Source: Fen-1362 sp049516395
Lineage (GTDB): Bacteria; Planctomycetota; Phycisphaerae; Sedimentisphaerales; Anaerobacaceae
Reading direction: 5' to 3'
Length of the DNA stretch: 64,000 nucleotides
Assembly (NCBI GenBank): GCA_049516395.1
Contig: JBEKTD010000005.1
Location: 62,001-126,000 of the forward strand
Part shown: positions 8,233 to 16,942 of the stretch, piece after piece
Layout of the letters: each line of letters starts with the position of its first letter
Position numbering within the stretch: position 1 is the first letter of the stretch
Notes under the pieces: model-generated
The model's input: the letters and a program-made list of their open reading frames with translations, nothing else
Told to the model about the DNA's origin: nothing
Databases searched by the model: none
Position numbers and translations under genes: made by a program

Positions 8233-9897
8233 ATGGCATATACAATAGGATTGGATTATGGGACGAATTCGGTCCGGTGCGTAATTGTCGATATCGCGAA
8301 CGGCGGTGAGGTTGGCACGGCGGTTTATAATTACCCGACGGGACAAGCAGGTATCATTTTAGACAAAAACAACCATAACCTGGCGAGGCAAAATCCGGCG
8401 GATTACGTCAAAGGTATCAAGGTAACAATCAAAAAGGCGATTCAACAAACAAAGAAAACAGTCAAAAAGTTTGACGCAGGCCAAATCGTTGGAATCGGCG
8501 TTGATACGACAGGCTCAACCCCCCTGCCAGTGGATAAAAATGGAACGCCATTGGGAATCCTGGCTGAGCTTAAGAAGAATAAAAACGCGCAGGCGTGGCT
8601 GTGGAAGGACCATACGGGTTTCGCGGAGGCAACGGAAATAACGGAACTGGCGAAAAAAGAGCATCCGGAATATCTGGCAAAATGCGGACAGGTATATTCA
8701 TCGGAATGGTTTTTCAGCAAGATATTTCATTGCCTGCGGGCCGACCCGAAGGTATTTGACGCGGCGTATAGCTGGGTTGAGTGCTGCGATTATATACCCG
8801 CGGTGCTGACGGGGACAGAAAAGCCGGAGGCGATGAAACGAAGCAGATGCGCAGCGGGACATAAGGCAATGTTCAACGCGGACTGGGGCGGACTGCCTGC
8901 GAAGGATTTTTTAGCGAAACTGGACCCCAAACTTGGCGAGCTTCGCGGCCGGCTGTATGACAAGACATATACCGTCGAAACCGAGGCGGGGGAACTCACG
9001 CAGCGATGGGCGAAAAAATTGGGATTGAGGGCGGGGATATCGGTCGCAGTTGGTGCATTTGATGCGCATCTTGGCGCGATTGGCTCGGGTATCGGGACAG
9101 GGAAATTGGTCAAGATAATCGGGACGAGCACCTGCGATACGTTAGTAACCGAATCCGGCAAACAGTTGGCGGACATACCGGGAATATGCGGGATAGTTGA
9201 TGGGTCGATATTGCCTGGGTATATCGGGCTTGAGGCGGGACAGTCCGCGGTTGGGGACATATTTAACTGGTTTGTGAATTATATCCAGCCGGGAGGCAAG
9301 GCGGTGGGTTCACATGACGCTCTAACCAAAAAAGCAGCGAAATTAAAGCCCGGACAATCAGGGTTACTGGCACTGGACTGGAACAACGGGAATCGCACCA
9401 TCTTAGTTGACCAGCGGCTGACGGGGTTGCTTTTGGGGCAGACGCTGCATACGAAGCCCGAAGAGATATACCGAGCGCTGATTGAGGCAACGGCGTTCGG
9501 GGCGTTGACAATCATAAACAGATTCGAGGAATACGGAGTGAAGGTTTCGGAAATAATAAACTGCGGCGGGATAGCGGAAAAAAGCCCGCTGGTTATGCAG
9601 ATTTACGCGGATGTTACGGGAAGAGAAATGAAGGTGTCACGCTCAGCACAAAGCTGCGCTCTCGGAGCGGCAATCGCGGCGGCGGTTACGGCGGGCGGTT
9701 ATAAGAATTTTGCCGAGGCGCAAGCGGCGATGTGCGGGATAAAAAAGGTTACTTACAAACCTGTCGCGGAAAACCACGCCATTTACAAAAGGGTTTACGC
9801 CCTTTATAAACAGATTCATGATGTTTTTGGTTCGGGAACGATGGTGAACGTTATGAAGGAACTTTTGAATATTAAAGACCTATGCACGAAGAACTGA
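8233..9897 (+). CDS. araB: L-ribulokinase
   Basis: A 554-residue FGGY-family carbohydrate kinase, the full length of the AraB type. It phosphorylates L-ribulose to L-ribulose 5-phosphate in the cytoplasm. The N-terminal phosphate-binding loop GLDYGTNSVRCV, then GIGVDTTGSTPLPVDK, WLWKDHTGFAEA and YSSEWFFSKI all match the AraB subgroup rather than xylulokinase or glycerol kinase. The C-terminal ATP-binding segment includes INCGGIAEKSPLVMQIYADV. It is the fourth gene of the importer operon and overlaps araD by 16 bases, which suggests translational coupling. Confidence 0.95.
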   Translation: MAYTIGLDYGTNSVRCVIVDIANGGEVGTAVYNYPTGQAGIILDKNNHNLARQNPADYVKGIKVTIKKAIQQTKKTVKKFDAGQIVGIGVDTTGSTPLPVDKNGTPLGILAELKKNKNAQAWLWKDHTGFAEATEITELAKKEHPEYLAKCGQVYSSEWFFSKIFHCLRADPKVFDAAYSWVECCDYIPAVLTGTEKPEAMKRSRCAAGHKAMFNADWGGLPAKDFLAKLDPKLGELRGRLYDKTYTVETEAGELTQRWAKKLGLRAGISVAVGAFDAHLGAIGSGIGTGKLVKIIGTSTCDTLVTESGKQLADIPGICGIVDGSILPGYIGLEAGQSAVGDIFNWFVNYIQPGGKAVGSHDALTKKAAKLKPGQSGLLALDWNNGNRTILVDQRLTGLLLGQTLHTKPEEIYRALIEATAFGALTIINRFEEYGVKVSEIINCGGIAEKSPLVMQIYADVTGREMKVSRSAQSCALGAAIAAAVTAGGYKNFAEAQAAMCGIKKVTYKPVAENHAIYKRVYALYKQIHDVFGSGTMVNVMKELLNIKDLCTKN

Positions 9898-10577
9898 AAA
9901 AACTTGTTTGTGATGCGAATATCGAGCTGCAAAAACGAAACCTTGTTATATATAGCTGGGGTAATGTAAGCGGAATCGACCGTGCAGGGGGAATAGTCGC
10001 GATAAAGCCCAGCGGCGTATCTTACGAGGAGCTGACAGCCGACAAGATTGTGCTGGTGGATTTGGCGGGGAAAGTGCTCGAAGGCAATCTCAAACCATCA
10101 TCCGATACACTTACGCATCTTGAGCTTTATCGAAACTTCAAGTCGATAGGCGGGATATGCCACACGCACTCGATGAGCGCAACGGTCTGGGCGCAGGCGT
10201 GCAGGGAAATACCGTGCTTAGGGACAACGCACGCGGATTATTTTTACGGCGATGTGCCCGTCACCATGCCGCTGACGAAAAAAGAAATACAAAACGACTA
10301 CGAGCTGAACACCGGCAAGGCAATCGTCAAACGGTTTGCCAAGATCGACCCGATGCAAATGCAGGCGGCGCTTGTCGCGAACCACGGGCCATTTAGCTGG
10401 GGAAAAACCGCGGCCCAGGCGGTCGAGGCAATGGTTGTCCTCGAAGAAATAGCGACAATGGCAATGAGAACAATGGTGTTAAAACCAAGACAGCGTCCCA
10501 TCAGCAAAGAACTTTTAGACAAACACTATCTTCGCAAACACGGCAACGCGGCGTATTACGGCCAGAAAAGCAAATAA
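9882..10577 (+). CDS. araD: L-ribulose-5-phosphate 4-epimerase
   Basis: A 231-residue class II aldolase/epimerase that converts L-ribulose 5-phosphate to D-xylulose 5-phosphate, linking arabinose to the pentose phosphate pathway. Visible family blocks are WGNVSGIDR with SGVSYEEL (phosphate binding), the zinc pair HTHSMSATVWAQ, the conserved GTTHADYFYGDVPVT, and the third zinc histidine in ALVANHGPFSW. Length and motifs match AraD closely. The ATG at 9882 lies inside the end of araB, so expression is probably coupled. The convergent GH51 gene ends 7 bases beyond its stop and no clear terminator separates them. Confidence 0.95.
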   Translation: MHEELKKLVCDANIELQKRNLVIYSWGNVSGIDRAGGIVAIKPSGVSYEELTADKIVLVDLAGKVLEGNLKPSSDTLTHLELYRNFKSIGGICHTHSMSATVWAQACREIPCLGTTHADYFYGDVPVTMPLTKKEIQNDYELNTGKAIVKRFAKIDPMQMQAALVANHGPFSWGKTAAQAVEAMVVLEEIATMAMRTMVLKPRQRPISKELLDKHYLRKHGNAAYYGQKSK

Positions 10578-10583
10578 GGCGAG

Positions 10584-12167
10584 CTATTCGGCTTCCAAGA
10601 CAACTACCGCTTTTGGCGGAATAGTCGCCATGATTTTGTTATTCTTTACTTCCATCCCCTTAAACTCGACAGGCCGGACAGCATCGGGTTTTTCAAAAGT
10701 ATTATGCGCGTTCATTACTTCAGCGGTAAGAATACGGCCTGTTACTTTTTGCGACTTGAATCCTTCGAAGCCACATTCAAGCTCGGCGGGCGATTGGGGA
10801 TTTAGATTGCAAATCGAGACGTGGATTTTGCCGGATTTGTCCTTCGATGCCGAGGCGGAAAGACCAGCAAGAGATTCCGAGCCGTTTTGATACGGATTGC
10901 AGTTAATATCGCAAGGCAGGAATTGCGCCCCTTGGTGGACCTTATACATCTCAAACACATGATACGTCGGCGTGACAATCATTTTTTCGCCCTTGGTCAG
11001 AATCATCGCCTGCAGGACGTTATTGGTCTGGGCGATATTGGCCATCCTGACCCTGTCGCAATGCTGATTGAAGATATTCAAAAAGCACCCCGCCACGACC
11101 GCATCCCGCAGCGTATTCTGCTGATACAAAAATCCCGGGTTTTCGCCCTTTTCCACATCCCACCACGTCCCCCACTCATCGACAAAAAGCCCGATACGTC
11201 CCTGCTTATCATACTTAGCCATCACATCCGCGGTCTTTTTAAGTATCCCGTCAAGCGCCAGCGTATTCTTTAGAACTTTGAACCAGCCGGTTTCATCGAA
11301 GTTAGTTGCGCTGCCCTTTTTATTCCAGTCATTGCCCGCGAACACGTAGTAGTGCATACTTATCGCATCCATCTGCCCTGCCGCCTTGTTCAGCAGCACC
11401 TCAAGCCAGTGGTAATCCGCGCCGCTCGGCCCGCACGCTATCTTTGTTATATTGCTGCCCGGATAATTTTTGACATAGTTCGAATAACGCTTGAAGACAT
11501 CCGCGTAATAGTCCGCCGTCATTTGCCCGCCGCAGCCCCAGTTTTCGTTGCCGACTGCGAAATACTTGACCTTCCACGGTTTTTCCCTTCCGTTTGCCCG
11601 GCGTAAATCCGCCATCTGGCTCTTGCCCGCATACGTCATATACTCGACCCAGTCCTGCATCTCTTCCGGCGTGCCTGAGCCGACGTTGCCGCTGATGTAG
11701 GGGGTACAACCCAGCATCTCGCACAAATCCATAAACTCGTGCGTGCCGAAGCGATTCGTCTCCGTAACCATTCCCCAGTACGTATTGACCGACGAAGGCC
11801 TTTGCTCGACTGGGCCGACGCCGTCTTTCCAGTGATACTCATCCGCGAAGCACCCGCCCGGCCAGCGTATTACAGGCACGTTAATCTTCTTCAGGGCCTC
11901 GACAACATCGTTGCGAATCCCGCGGGTATTAGGAATTGTGGAATTCGGCCCTACCCAGAATCCCTCATAAACACACCTTCCGAGGTGCTCAGCGAAATGC
12001 CCGTAAATTTCCGGGCTGATTGTTACATTATTCCCATCCGCGTGAATGAGAATCGTATTGACATTCTTGGTGTTTGAGGATGTTTCGGTAGCCGCGAAAG
12101 AAGTCGAAGCATTTAAGCCGAATAGTGTAATTAAAGCAATTGCCAAGACAATCGAATATCTCTTCAT
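10584..12167 (-). CDS. abfA: GH51 alpha-L-arabinofuranosidase, secreted
   Basis: A 527-residue family-51 enzyme that removes alpha-L-arabinofuranose side chains from arabinoxylan or arabinan. An N-terminal signal peptide (residues 1 to about 25, ending SFAATE) sends it out of the cytoplasm, unlike many bacterial GH51 enzymes, which are cytoplasmic. The catalytic pair is clear: the acid/base Glu208 in FAVGNENWGCGG and the nucleophile Glu331 in LFVDEWGTWW. SPEIYGHFAEHLGRCVYEG and VIRWPGGCFADEYHW are further family blocks. The C-terminus forms the usual beta-sandwich. It is convergent with araD and divergent from the isomerase gene, so arabinose release and catabolism are encoded side by side. 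Confidence 0.94.
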   Translation of the reverse strand: MKRYSIVLAIALITLFGLNASTSFAATETSSNTKNVNTILIHADGNNVTISPEIYGHFAEHLGRCVYEGFWVGPNSTIPNTRGIRNDVVEALKKINVPVIRWPGGCFADEYHWKDGVGPVEQRPSSVNTYWGMVTETNRFGTHEFMDLCEMLGCTPYISGNVGSGTPEEMQDWVEYMTYAGKSQMADLRRANGREKPWKVKYFAVGNENWGCGGQMTADYYADVFKRYSNYVKNYPGSNITKIACGPSGADYHWLEVLLNKAAGQMDAISMHYYVFAGNDWNKKGSATNFDETGWFKVLKNTLALDGILKKTADVMAKYDKQGRIGLFVDEWGTWWDVEKGENPGFLYQQNTLRDAVVAGCFLNIFNQHCDRVRMANIAQTNNVLQAMILTKGEKMIVTPTYHVFEMYKVHQGAQFLPCDINCNPYQNGSESLAGLSASASKDKSGKIHVSICNLNPQSPAELECGFEGFKSQKVTGRILTAEVMNAHNTFEKPDAVRPVEFKGMEVKNNKIMATIPPKAVVVLEAE

Positions 12168-12283
12168 ATTTGCACCTGCCCTTTCAATAAGCTAACGCCG
12201 GAGTTTATTCCTTATCGCTCGCTTTTTCAATACTAAACAACAATATGGATGGAAATGTTGCTGTGGAATTCAGCGATTTGGTA

Positions 12284-12292
12284 TGCTATAAT
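12284..12292 (+). promoter_or_regulatory. Extended -10 promoter of the isomerase gene
   Basis: TGC TATAAT is an extended -10 element with a perfect TATAAT, 35 bases before the isomerase start. No good -35 box is seen 17 bases farther up, which is tolerated by extended -10 promoters. Confidence 0.5.
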
Positions 12293-12327
12293 CACGCCTT
12301 AAATAATATGACAGGAAAGGACATAAA

Positions 12328-13734
12328 ATGCAAAAGACGACGTTTGGAGTAATAGTTGGAAACAGGGGATTTTTCCCGGATATACTGGCAAAACAGGGAC
12401 GCAAAGATATCCTCGAAGTCCTTAAAGGACAAGGGTTTGGGGCAATCGCCTTGTCGATGACAGATACCAAATACGGGTCGGTTGAGACATTCGCGGACGC
12501 GAAAAAATGCGCCCAACTTTTCGCCCAAAACAACGGAAAAATCGACGGCATCATAGTAACGCTGCCGAATTTCGGCGATGAGAAAGGCGTGGCGGAATCG
12601 GTAAAACGCGCGGGGCTTGATGTGCCGATTCTAATACAGGCGGAACCCGACGCACCGGGCGAAATGAGCATTACCAGCAGACGGGATTCGTTCTGCGGGA
12701 AAATGAGCGTATGCAATAACCTCAAGCAGGCAGGCATACCATACACCCTGACTAAAACACATACGATGCCAGTCGCTTCGGCGGAATTCAAACAGGAGCT
12801 GGATGATTTCGCGTCGGTTTGCAGGATTGTCAAAGGGCTAAAGAACGCCCGCTTCGGCGCAATCGGCGCACGCACAGGGGCATTCAATACGGTTCGATAC
12901 AGCGAAAAGATTCTGGAATTGTCGGGCATAGCGGTCGAGACGATTGACCTATCGGAAATCGTCGGCAAAATCACACGGCTGGCAGATAACGACAAGAACG
13001 TGAAAAAGAAACTTAGCGCAATACAAGCATACACATCAACGGAATCGATACCGGCGGAATCGCTTTTGAAAATGGCGAAGTTCGGGTACGTGGTTGACCA
13101 GTGGGTAAAAGACAACGACCTTAACGGGACGGCGATTCAGTGCTGGACGAGCTTAGAGGAATTTTTCGGGATAGTACCATGCACGCTGATGAGCATGATG
13201 AGCGAGTCACTGATGCCGAGCGCCTGCGAGGTCGATATCACGGGCTTATTGGGGATGTATATATTGCAACTGGCTTCGGGAAACCCCAGCGCGTTACTGG
13301 ACTGGAACAATAACTACGCGGACGAGCCGGACAAATGCGTTTTATTCCATTGCAGTAACCTGCCGAAGAGCTTTTTCAAATCCGCAGAGATGGACTACCA
13401 GGCAATCATCGCCGGCTCGGTGGGCAAAGAGAACACATACGGGACAATGGTCGGGAGAATCGCGCCGGGGGCCGCGACATTCTGCAGGACTTCCACGGAC
13501 GACGCGGTGGGCGTTATCAGCGCATACGTTGGCGAGGGCGAATTCACAAATGACCGGCTCGACACATTCGGGGGCTACGGCGTGATGAAGATACCGAACC
13601 TGCAGAACCTTTTGCAGTTTATATGCAGGATGGGCTTCGAGCATCACGTGGCGATGAATATGTCACAAAAGGCCGATGCAATCACTGAGGCAATAGGCAA
13701 TTACATGGGCTGGGAGCTTTACCGGCACAGATAA
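12328..13734 (+). CDS. L-fucose/L-arabinose isomerase-family protein
   Basis: A 468-residue cytoplasmic ketol isomerase of the FucI/AraA superfamily. Resemblance lies in the Rossmann-like N-terminal domains (GVIVGNRGFFPD, IDGIIVTLPNFGDE, VPILIQAEPD) and the C-terminal portion (PSACEVDITGLLGMYILQL, KCVLFHCSNLPKSFF). It does not show the typical AraA blocks. Since araB and araD are present and no other isomerase is in the locus, the inferred job is L-arabinose to L-ribulose, though L-fucose or another aldose is possible given the GH29 gene. The ribosome site AGGAAAGGA precedes the ATG. It is transcribed divergently from the GH51 gene and followed 41 bases later by a UroD-like gene. Confidence 0.8.
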   Translation: MQKTTFGVIVGNRGFFPDILAKQGRKDILEVLKGQGFGAIALSMTDTKYGSVETFADAKKCAQLFAQNNGKIDGIIVTLPNFGDEKGVAESVKRAGLDVPILIQAEPDAPGEMSITSRRDSFCGKMSVCNNLKQAGIPYTLTKTHTMPVASAEFKQELDDFASVCRIVKGLKNARFGAIGARTGAFNTVRYSEKILELSGIAVETIDLSEIVGKITRLADNDKNVKKKLSAIQAYTSTESIPAESLLKMAKFGYVVDQWVKDNDLNGTAIQCWTSLEEFFGIVPCTLMSMMSESLMPSACEVDITGLLGMYILQLASGNPSALLDWNNNYADEPDKCVLFHCSNLPKSFFKSAEMDYQAIIAGSVGKENTYGTMVGRIAPGAATFCRTSTDDAVGVISAYVGEGEFTNDRLDTFGGYGVMKIPNLQNLLQFICRMGFEHHVAMNMSQKADAITEAIGNYMGWELYRHR

Positions 13735-13775
13735 TTTTTAGCCGTAGCTTTGTGAATTAAATATGTGGCGCCTAA

Positions 13776-14810
13776 ATGACAGACAAACAATGGACGACAC
13801 TGCTTAACGTAATCAATGGTAACGTCGACAAGACGTTGCCCATCGGCTTCATCATAGACAGCCCTTGGCTGCCGGGGTGGGCAGGTATATCGATACTGGA
13901 TTATTTTTCCAGCGAACAAATATGGCTCGAAGCCAATCTAAAGGCCATCAAAACTTTTCCGCAGGTGATGTTTTTACCCGGCTTCTGGTCAGAGTTCGGT
14001 ATGTGCACCGAACCGTCGGCGTTCGGCTCGAAATGCTCCTGGCAGACAAATGATTTGCCGTTCGCAAGCCCGATTATCACGTCATTCGAACAGGTCGATT
14101 CCATAAACAGGCCCGACCCTTCAAAAGACGGCTTGCTGCCTTTTGTTTTGAACCGGCTAAAACTAACGCAAAAGCAAATCGGGCGGGAAGGACACGCCAT
14201 AAAATTCGCCGTTTCGCGCGGGCCGCTTAATATCGCTTCGTTCCTTGCCGGCACGACTGAGTTTCTTATGGGTGTCCGCGCAAATCCGGACGAGGTCAGC
14301 CGGCTGCTCGATATGATTACGGATTTCATCGTTGACTGGATTTGCCTGCAAATAGAAACGTTCCCGACAATCGAAGGTATTTTCATTCTCGATGACATCG
14401 TCGGCTTCCTCGGCGAGCAGGACTTCGTCAAATTCGCCAAACCCAAGCTGCGGAAGATTTTCACCTGCAGGGACGTGAAGGTTCGATTCTTTCACAACGA
14501 TGCGCCGGGCCTTGTCTGTGCGCCGCACCTGGCCGAAATAGGCGTGAACCTTTTCAATTTCAGCAGTGACCACGGACTGGCACAAATGAAGAAACTAACC
14601 GGGGATAAGGTTACGCTATTAGGCAATATCCCGCCGAGAGATGTTTTGGCCGCGGGGACACCTGCTGAGGTAGCGCAAGCCGTGGAGACAATGCTGGCTG
14701 GCCTTGAAAACCACAGCCGGATTATCGCGTCCTGCGGCGGAGGTATGCCGCCGGAGGTATCGACAACTAATATCAACGCATTTATTGCGGCTGTTGAAAA
14801 ACATCGGTAA
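13776..14810 (+). CDS. Uroporphyrinogen decarboxylase (URO-D) family protein
   Basis: A 344-residue protein of the URO-D/MtaA/CmuA superfamily of TIM barrels, which covers true haem enzymes and corrinoid-dependent methyltransferases. Features include PIGFIIDSPWLPGW, VSRGPLNIASFLAG, FFHNDAPGLVCAPHLAEIG and the late block LLGNIPPRDVL followed by IIASCGGGMPPEVS. It lacks the haem-gene context, and planctomycetes often carry such paralogues beside sugar genes. The role is not known; a methyltransferase or demethylase acting on methylated sugars would be one idea, but nothing in the sequence proves it. It probably shares a transcript with the isomerase. Confidence 0.8.
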   Translation: MTDKQWTTLLNVINGNVDKTLPIGFIIDSPWLPGWAGISILDYFSSEQIWLEANLKAIKTFPQVMFLPGFWSEFGMCTEPSAFGSKCSWQTNDLPFASPIITSFEQVDSINRPDPSKDGLLPFVLNRLKLTQKQIGREGHAIKFAVSRGPLNIASFLAGTTEFLMGVRANPDEVSRLLDMITDFIVDWICLQIETFPTIEGIFILDDIVGFLGEQDFVKFAKPKLRKIFTCRDVKVRFFHNDAPGLVCAPHLAEIGVNLFNFSSDHGLAQMKKLTGDKVTLLGNIPPRDVLAAGTPAEVAQAVETMLAGLENHSRIIASCGGGMPPEVSTTNINAFIAAVEKHR

Positions 14811-14812
14811 AG

Positions 14813-14842
14813 CAGCGGGCAAAGACGCTTTATTGCCGCTGG
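14813..14842. terminator. Imperfect hairpin between convergent genes
   Basis: CAGCGG and CCGCTG flank a further CAAAG/CTTT pairing, forming an imperfect stem between the ends of two convergent genes. There is no clear T-tract on either side, so the terminator role is inferred from position. Confidence 0.4.
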
Positions 14843-14860
14843 GAGTTACTTATGTAAATA

Positions 14861-16813
14861 TTATTCATCCGTTCTAAAAGATGACGCCGGCAAACCTTCC
14901 TTATTATACAAATTTGCTCCTTCAGGATTATCAGCCCAGGCATACCGGACAGCAACAGGATTGGCCAACTGGTCATTCCAAACCACGATTTTATTATCCT
15001 CTATTTTTGCCTTTGCCCAGACAAATTTTTTGTCAGCGCCGGCAACAGCAAAATACTTTAGCTCTCCATCCCCTTTTGCCGTTAATCCGCTGCCTGTATT
15101 TGTAAATGTGAGAACGATTTTATTTCCTTCGACTTTCATTGACTGGTAAATAGGACCTGAATAAATAGCATTTTCATCGCCATAAGCCACCTTTTGAGCC
15201 GCAAGCGCAAGCCGTTTGCCTACATCCTCTTTGTCTAAAGGATGAATGTCGTTCCATTCACCGAGGTCAATTGCAACAGCCATTCCCGTATTAGAAACAG
15301 CAAGCGTTTTAAACTGCGCTTCCCTCAACTCGGCCCAGCCGCTTTCGGAAGGATTTTCTTTAACCTCCATAAAATTGGCCAGTTGAACATACAAGAAGGG
15401 AAAATCCCCTTGATTCCATTTTTCTCTCCAGTTAGCTATCAGCGCAGGAAACAGTTTTTGATATTCACGCGGTTTCCCTGTGTTGGATTCCCCCTGATAC
15501 CAAATCACTCCTTTAATTTTATAGTTTAATAACGGGGCTATCATCCCGTTGTATAATCCTGCCGGCTGCCACTCAATAAAAGTTTTGCCAAGCAACGGCT
15601 CCATTGTTGTGCCTAATTTGTATTGCCACTGTCCCTTTAAGTCGATTGTCTGCCCTGTTGCTGAGAGATGATATGGCTTATCCGGAACAAAACCGCCCCG
15701 GCCTGAGTTACTAATAACTCTTACAACAATAACATTCCTGCCTGCCGTAAGCGTATTTGAAGGAATATCATATATTCTCGGGGGGTACTGGTATGAAACA
15801 GAGCCCACAAGGCTGCCATTAACATAAGTAAAATCACCATCCACAATCCTGCCCAGCCAAAGCTTTGCCGGTTTGCCGGTCATCGAAGCCGGAACGTTAA
15901 CCTCTTTTCTGAACCAGACAACGCCGTTCACATTTCCCAGATTACCGTCAGCCCAGTATCCGGGCACATTCATTACCGGCCATTGCGAAGCGTCGTAATT
16001 TACGTCAAACCAGGGCTTTTGCCCTTTTTCCAGCCCTTTATCAAGCTGCTGGATACGACCGTACCACGCGTCGCTGACAGCTTTATCTTTTTCGACGATT
16101 TGGTTAATATAAGCGTTGTCTTTAAATTTTTTCGCTGTTTCCACGTATTCAGGAAACGCTTTTAAGGCATCCTCACTCAACCACGCCTGTGCCGGCGAGC
16201 CGCCCAAACTTGCGTTTATTAAACCTATGGGGACATGGTATTTTTCAAATAACTCTTTCGCGAAAAAATAGCCCACGGCTGAAAAGTGAAGAACACTATC
16301 AGGATCTGCTGACTCCCATCGGCCCGACTTTAAATCTTCCTGCGGCTCCTGAAAATCATATCTGTGCGGGACAACAAATTGCCTTATGTTGGGATTGTCG
16401 GCATGGGCGATTACATCCGGATAGCGGTATTTTACCCTGTCCATAGGCAGTTCCATATTCGACTGACCTGAACATACCCATACATCGCCTATCATGATAT
16501 TCGTTAAAGTTATATGATTACCGGCGTTAATATCAATACTATATGGACCGCCTGCTTTTAATTCAGAAAGCATTACCGCCCACTTGCCATCTGTCCCTGT
16601 TGTGGCATTATATGTTTTGCCGTTAAAGTTAATTGTTACCTTTTCACCTTTATCAGCCCAACCCCAGATTTTGACATCGGCGTCTCTCTGCAGAACCATA
16701 CCATCGCTTATCAAAAGTGGAAGTTTGACCTGACAAAAGGCCGCCTGGGGAATCAGCAGAATATAACAGCATACTACCGAACAAAATATTTTTACATTTG
16801 ACTTCATAACCAC
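14861..16813 (-). CDS. SASA-family carbohydrate esterase (sialate O-acetylesterase-like)
   Basis: A 650-residue secreted SGNH-type esterase. The catalytic block VCSGQSNMELPM places the serine at residue 118, and a second family block, IKGVIWYQGESNTG, lies near residue 415. The C-terminal DIHPLDKEDVGKRLA holds the expected Asp-x-x-His pair. The N-terminal signal peptide covers about residues 1-27 (ending AAFCQ); ATGs at residues 1 and 3 are both possible starts. A beta-rich insert around residues 260-400, including VNVPASMTGKPAKLWLGR, resembles a galactose-binding-like domain. In this setting it is more likely an acetyl-xylan or hemicellulose deacetylase than a sialate enzyme. It is followed by the GH10 gene 129 bases upstream in the same orientation. 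Confidence 0.87.
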   Translation of the reverse strand: MVMKSNVKIFCSVVCCYILLIPQAAFCQVKLPLLISDGMVLQRDADVKIWGWADKGEKVTINFNGKTYNATTGTDGKWAVMLSELKAGGPYSIDINAGNHITLTNIMIGDVWVCSGQSNMELPMDRVKYRYPDVIAHADNPNIRQFVVPHRYDFQEPQEDLKSGRWESADPDSVLHFSAVGYFFAKELFEKYHVPIGLINASLGGSPAQAWLSEDALKAFPEYVETAKKFKDNAYINQIVEKDKAVSDAWYGRIQQLDKGLEKGQKPWFDVNYDASQWPVMNVPGYWADGNLGNVNGVVWFRKEVNVPASMTGKPAKLWLGRIVDGDFTYVNGSLVGSVSYQYPPRIYDIPSNTLTAGRNVIVVRVISNSGRGGFVPDKPYHLSATGQTIDLKGQWQYKLGTTMEPLLGKTFIEWQPAGLYNGMIAPLLNYKIKGVIWYQGESNTGKPREYQKLFPALIANWREKWNQGDFPFLYVQLANFMEVKENPSESGWAELREAQFKTLAVSNTGMAVAIDLGEWNDIHPLDKEDVGKRLALAAQKVAYGDENAIYSGPIYQSMKVEGNKIVLTFTNTGSGLTAKGDGELKYFAVAGADKKFVWAKAKIEDNKIVVWNDQLANPVAVRYAWADNPEGANLYNKEGLPASSFRTDE

Positions 16814-16942
16814 AAACCTCTGATTTTATTGATAGCTAATTTGCGGGCACATACCAAAATATACGCCGGTGAAGCCGCCAATTTGTTCAGAAGACCAGAA
16901 ACAAAGACGAGACAAGCGGAATCCAATACCTCATACGTATAA

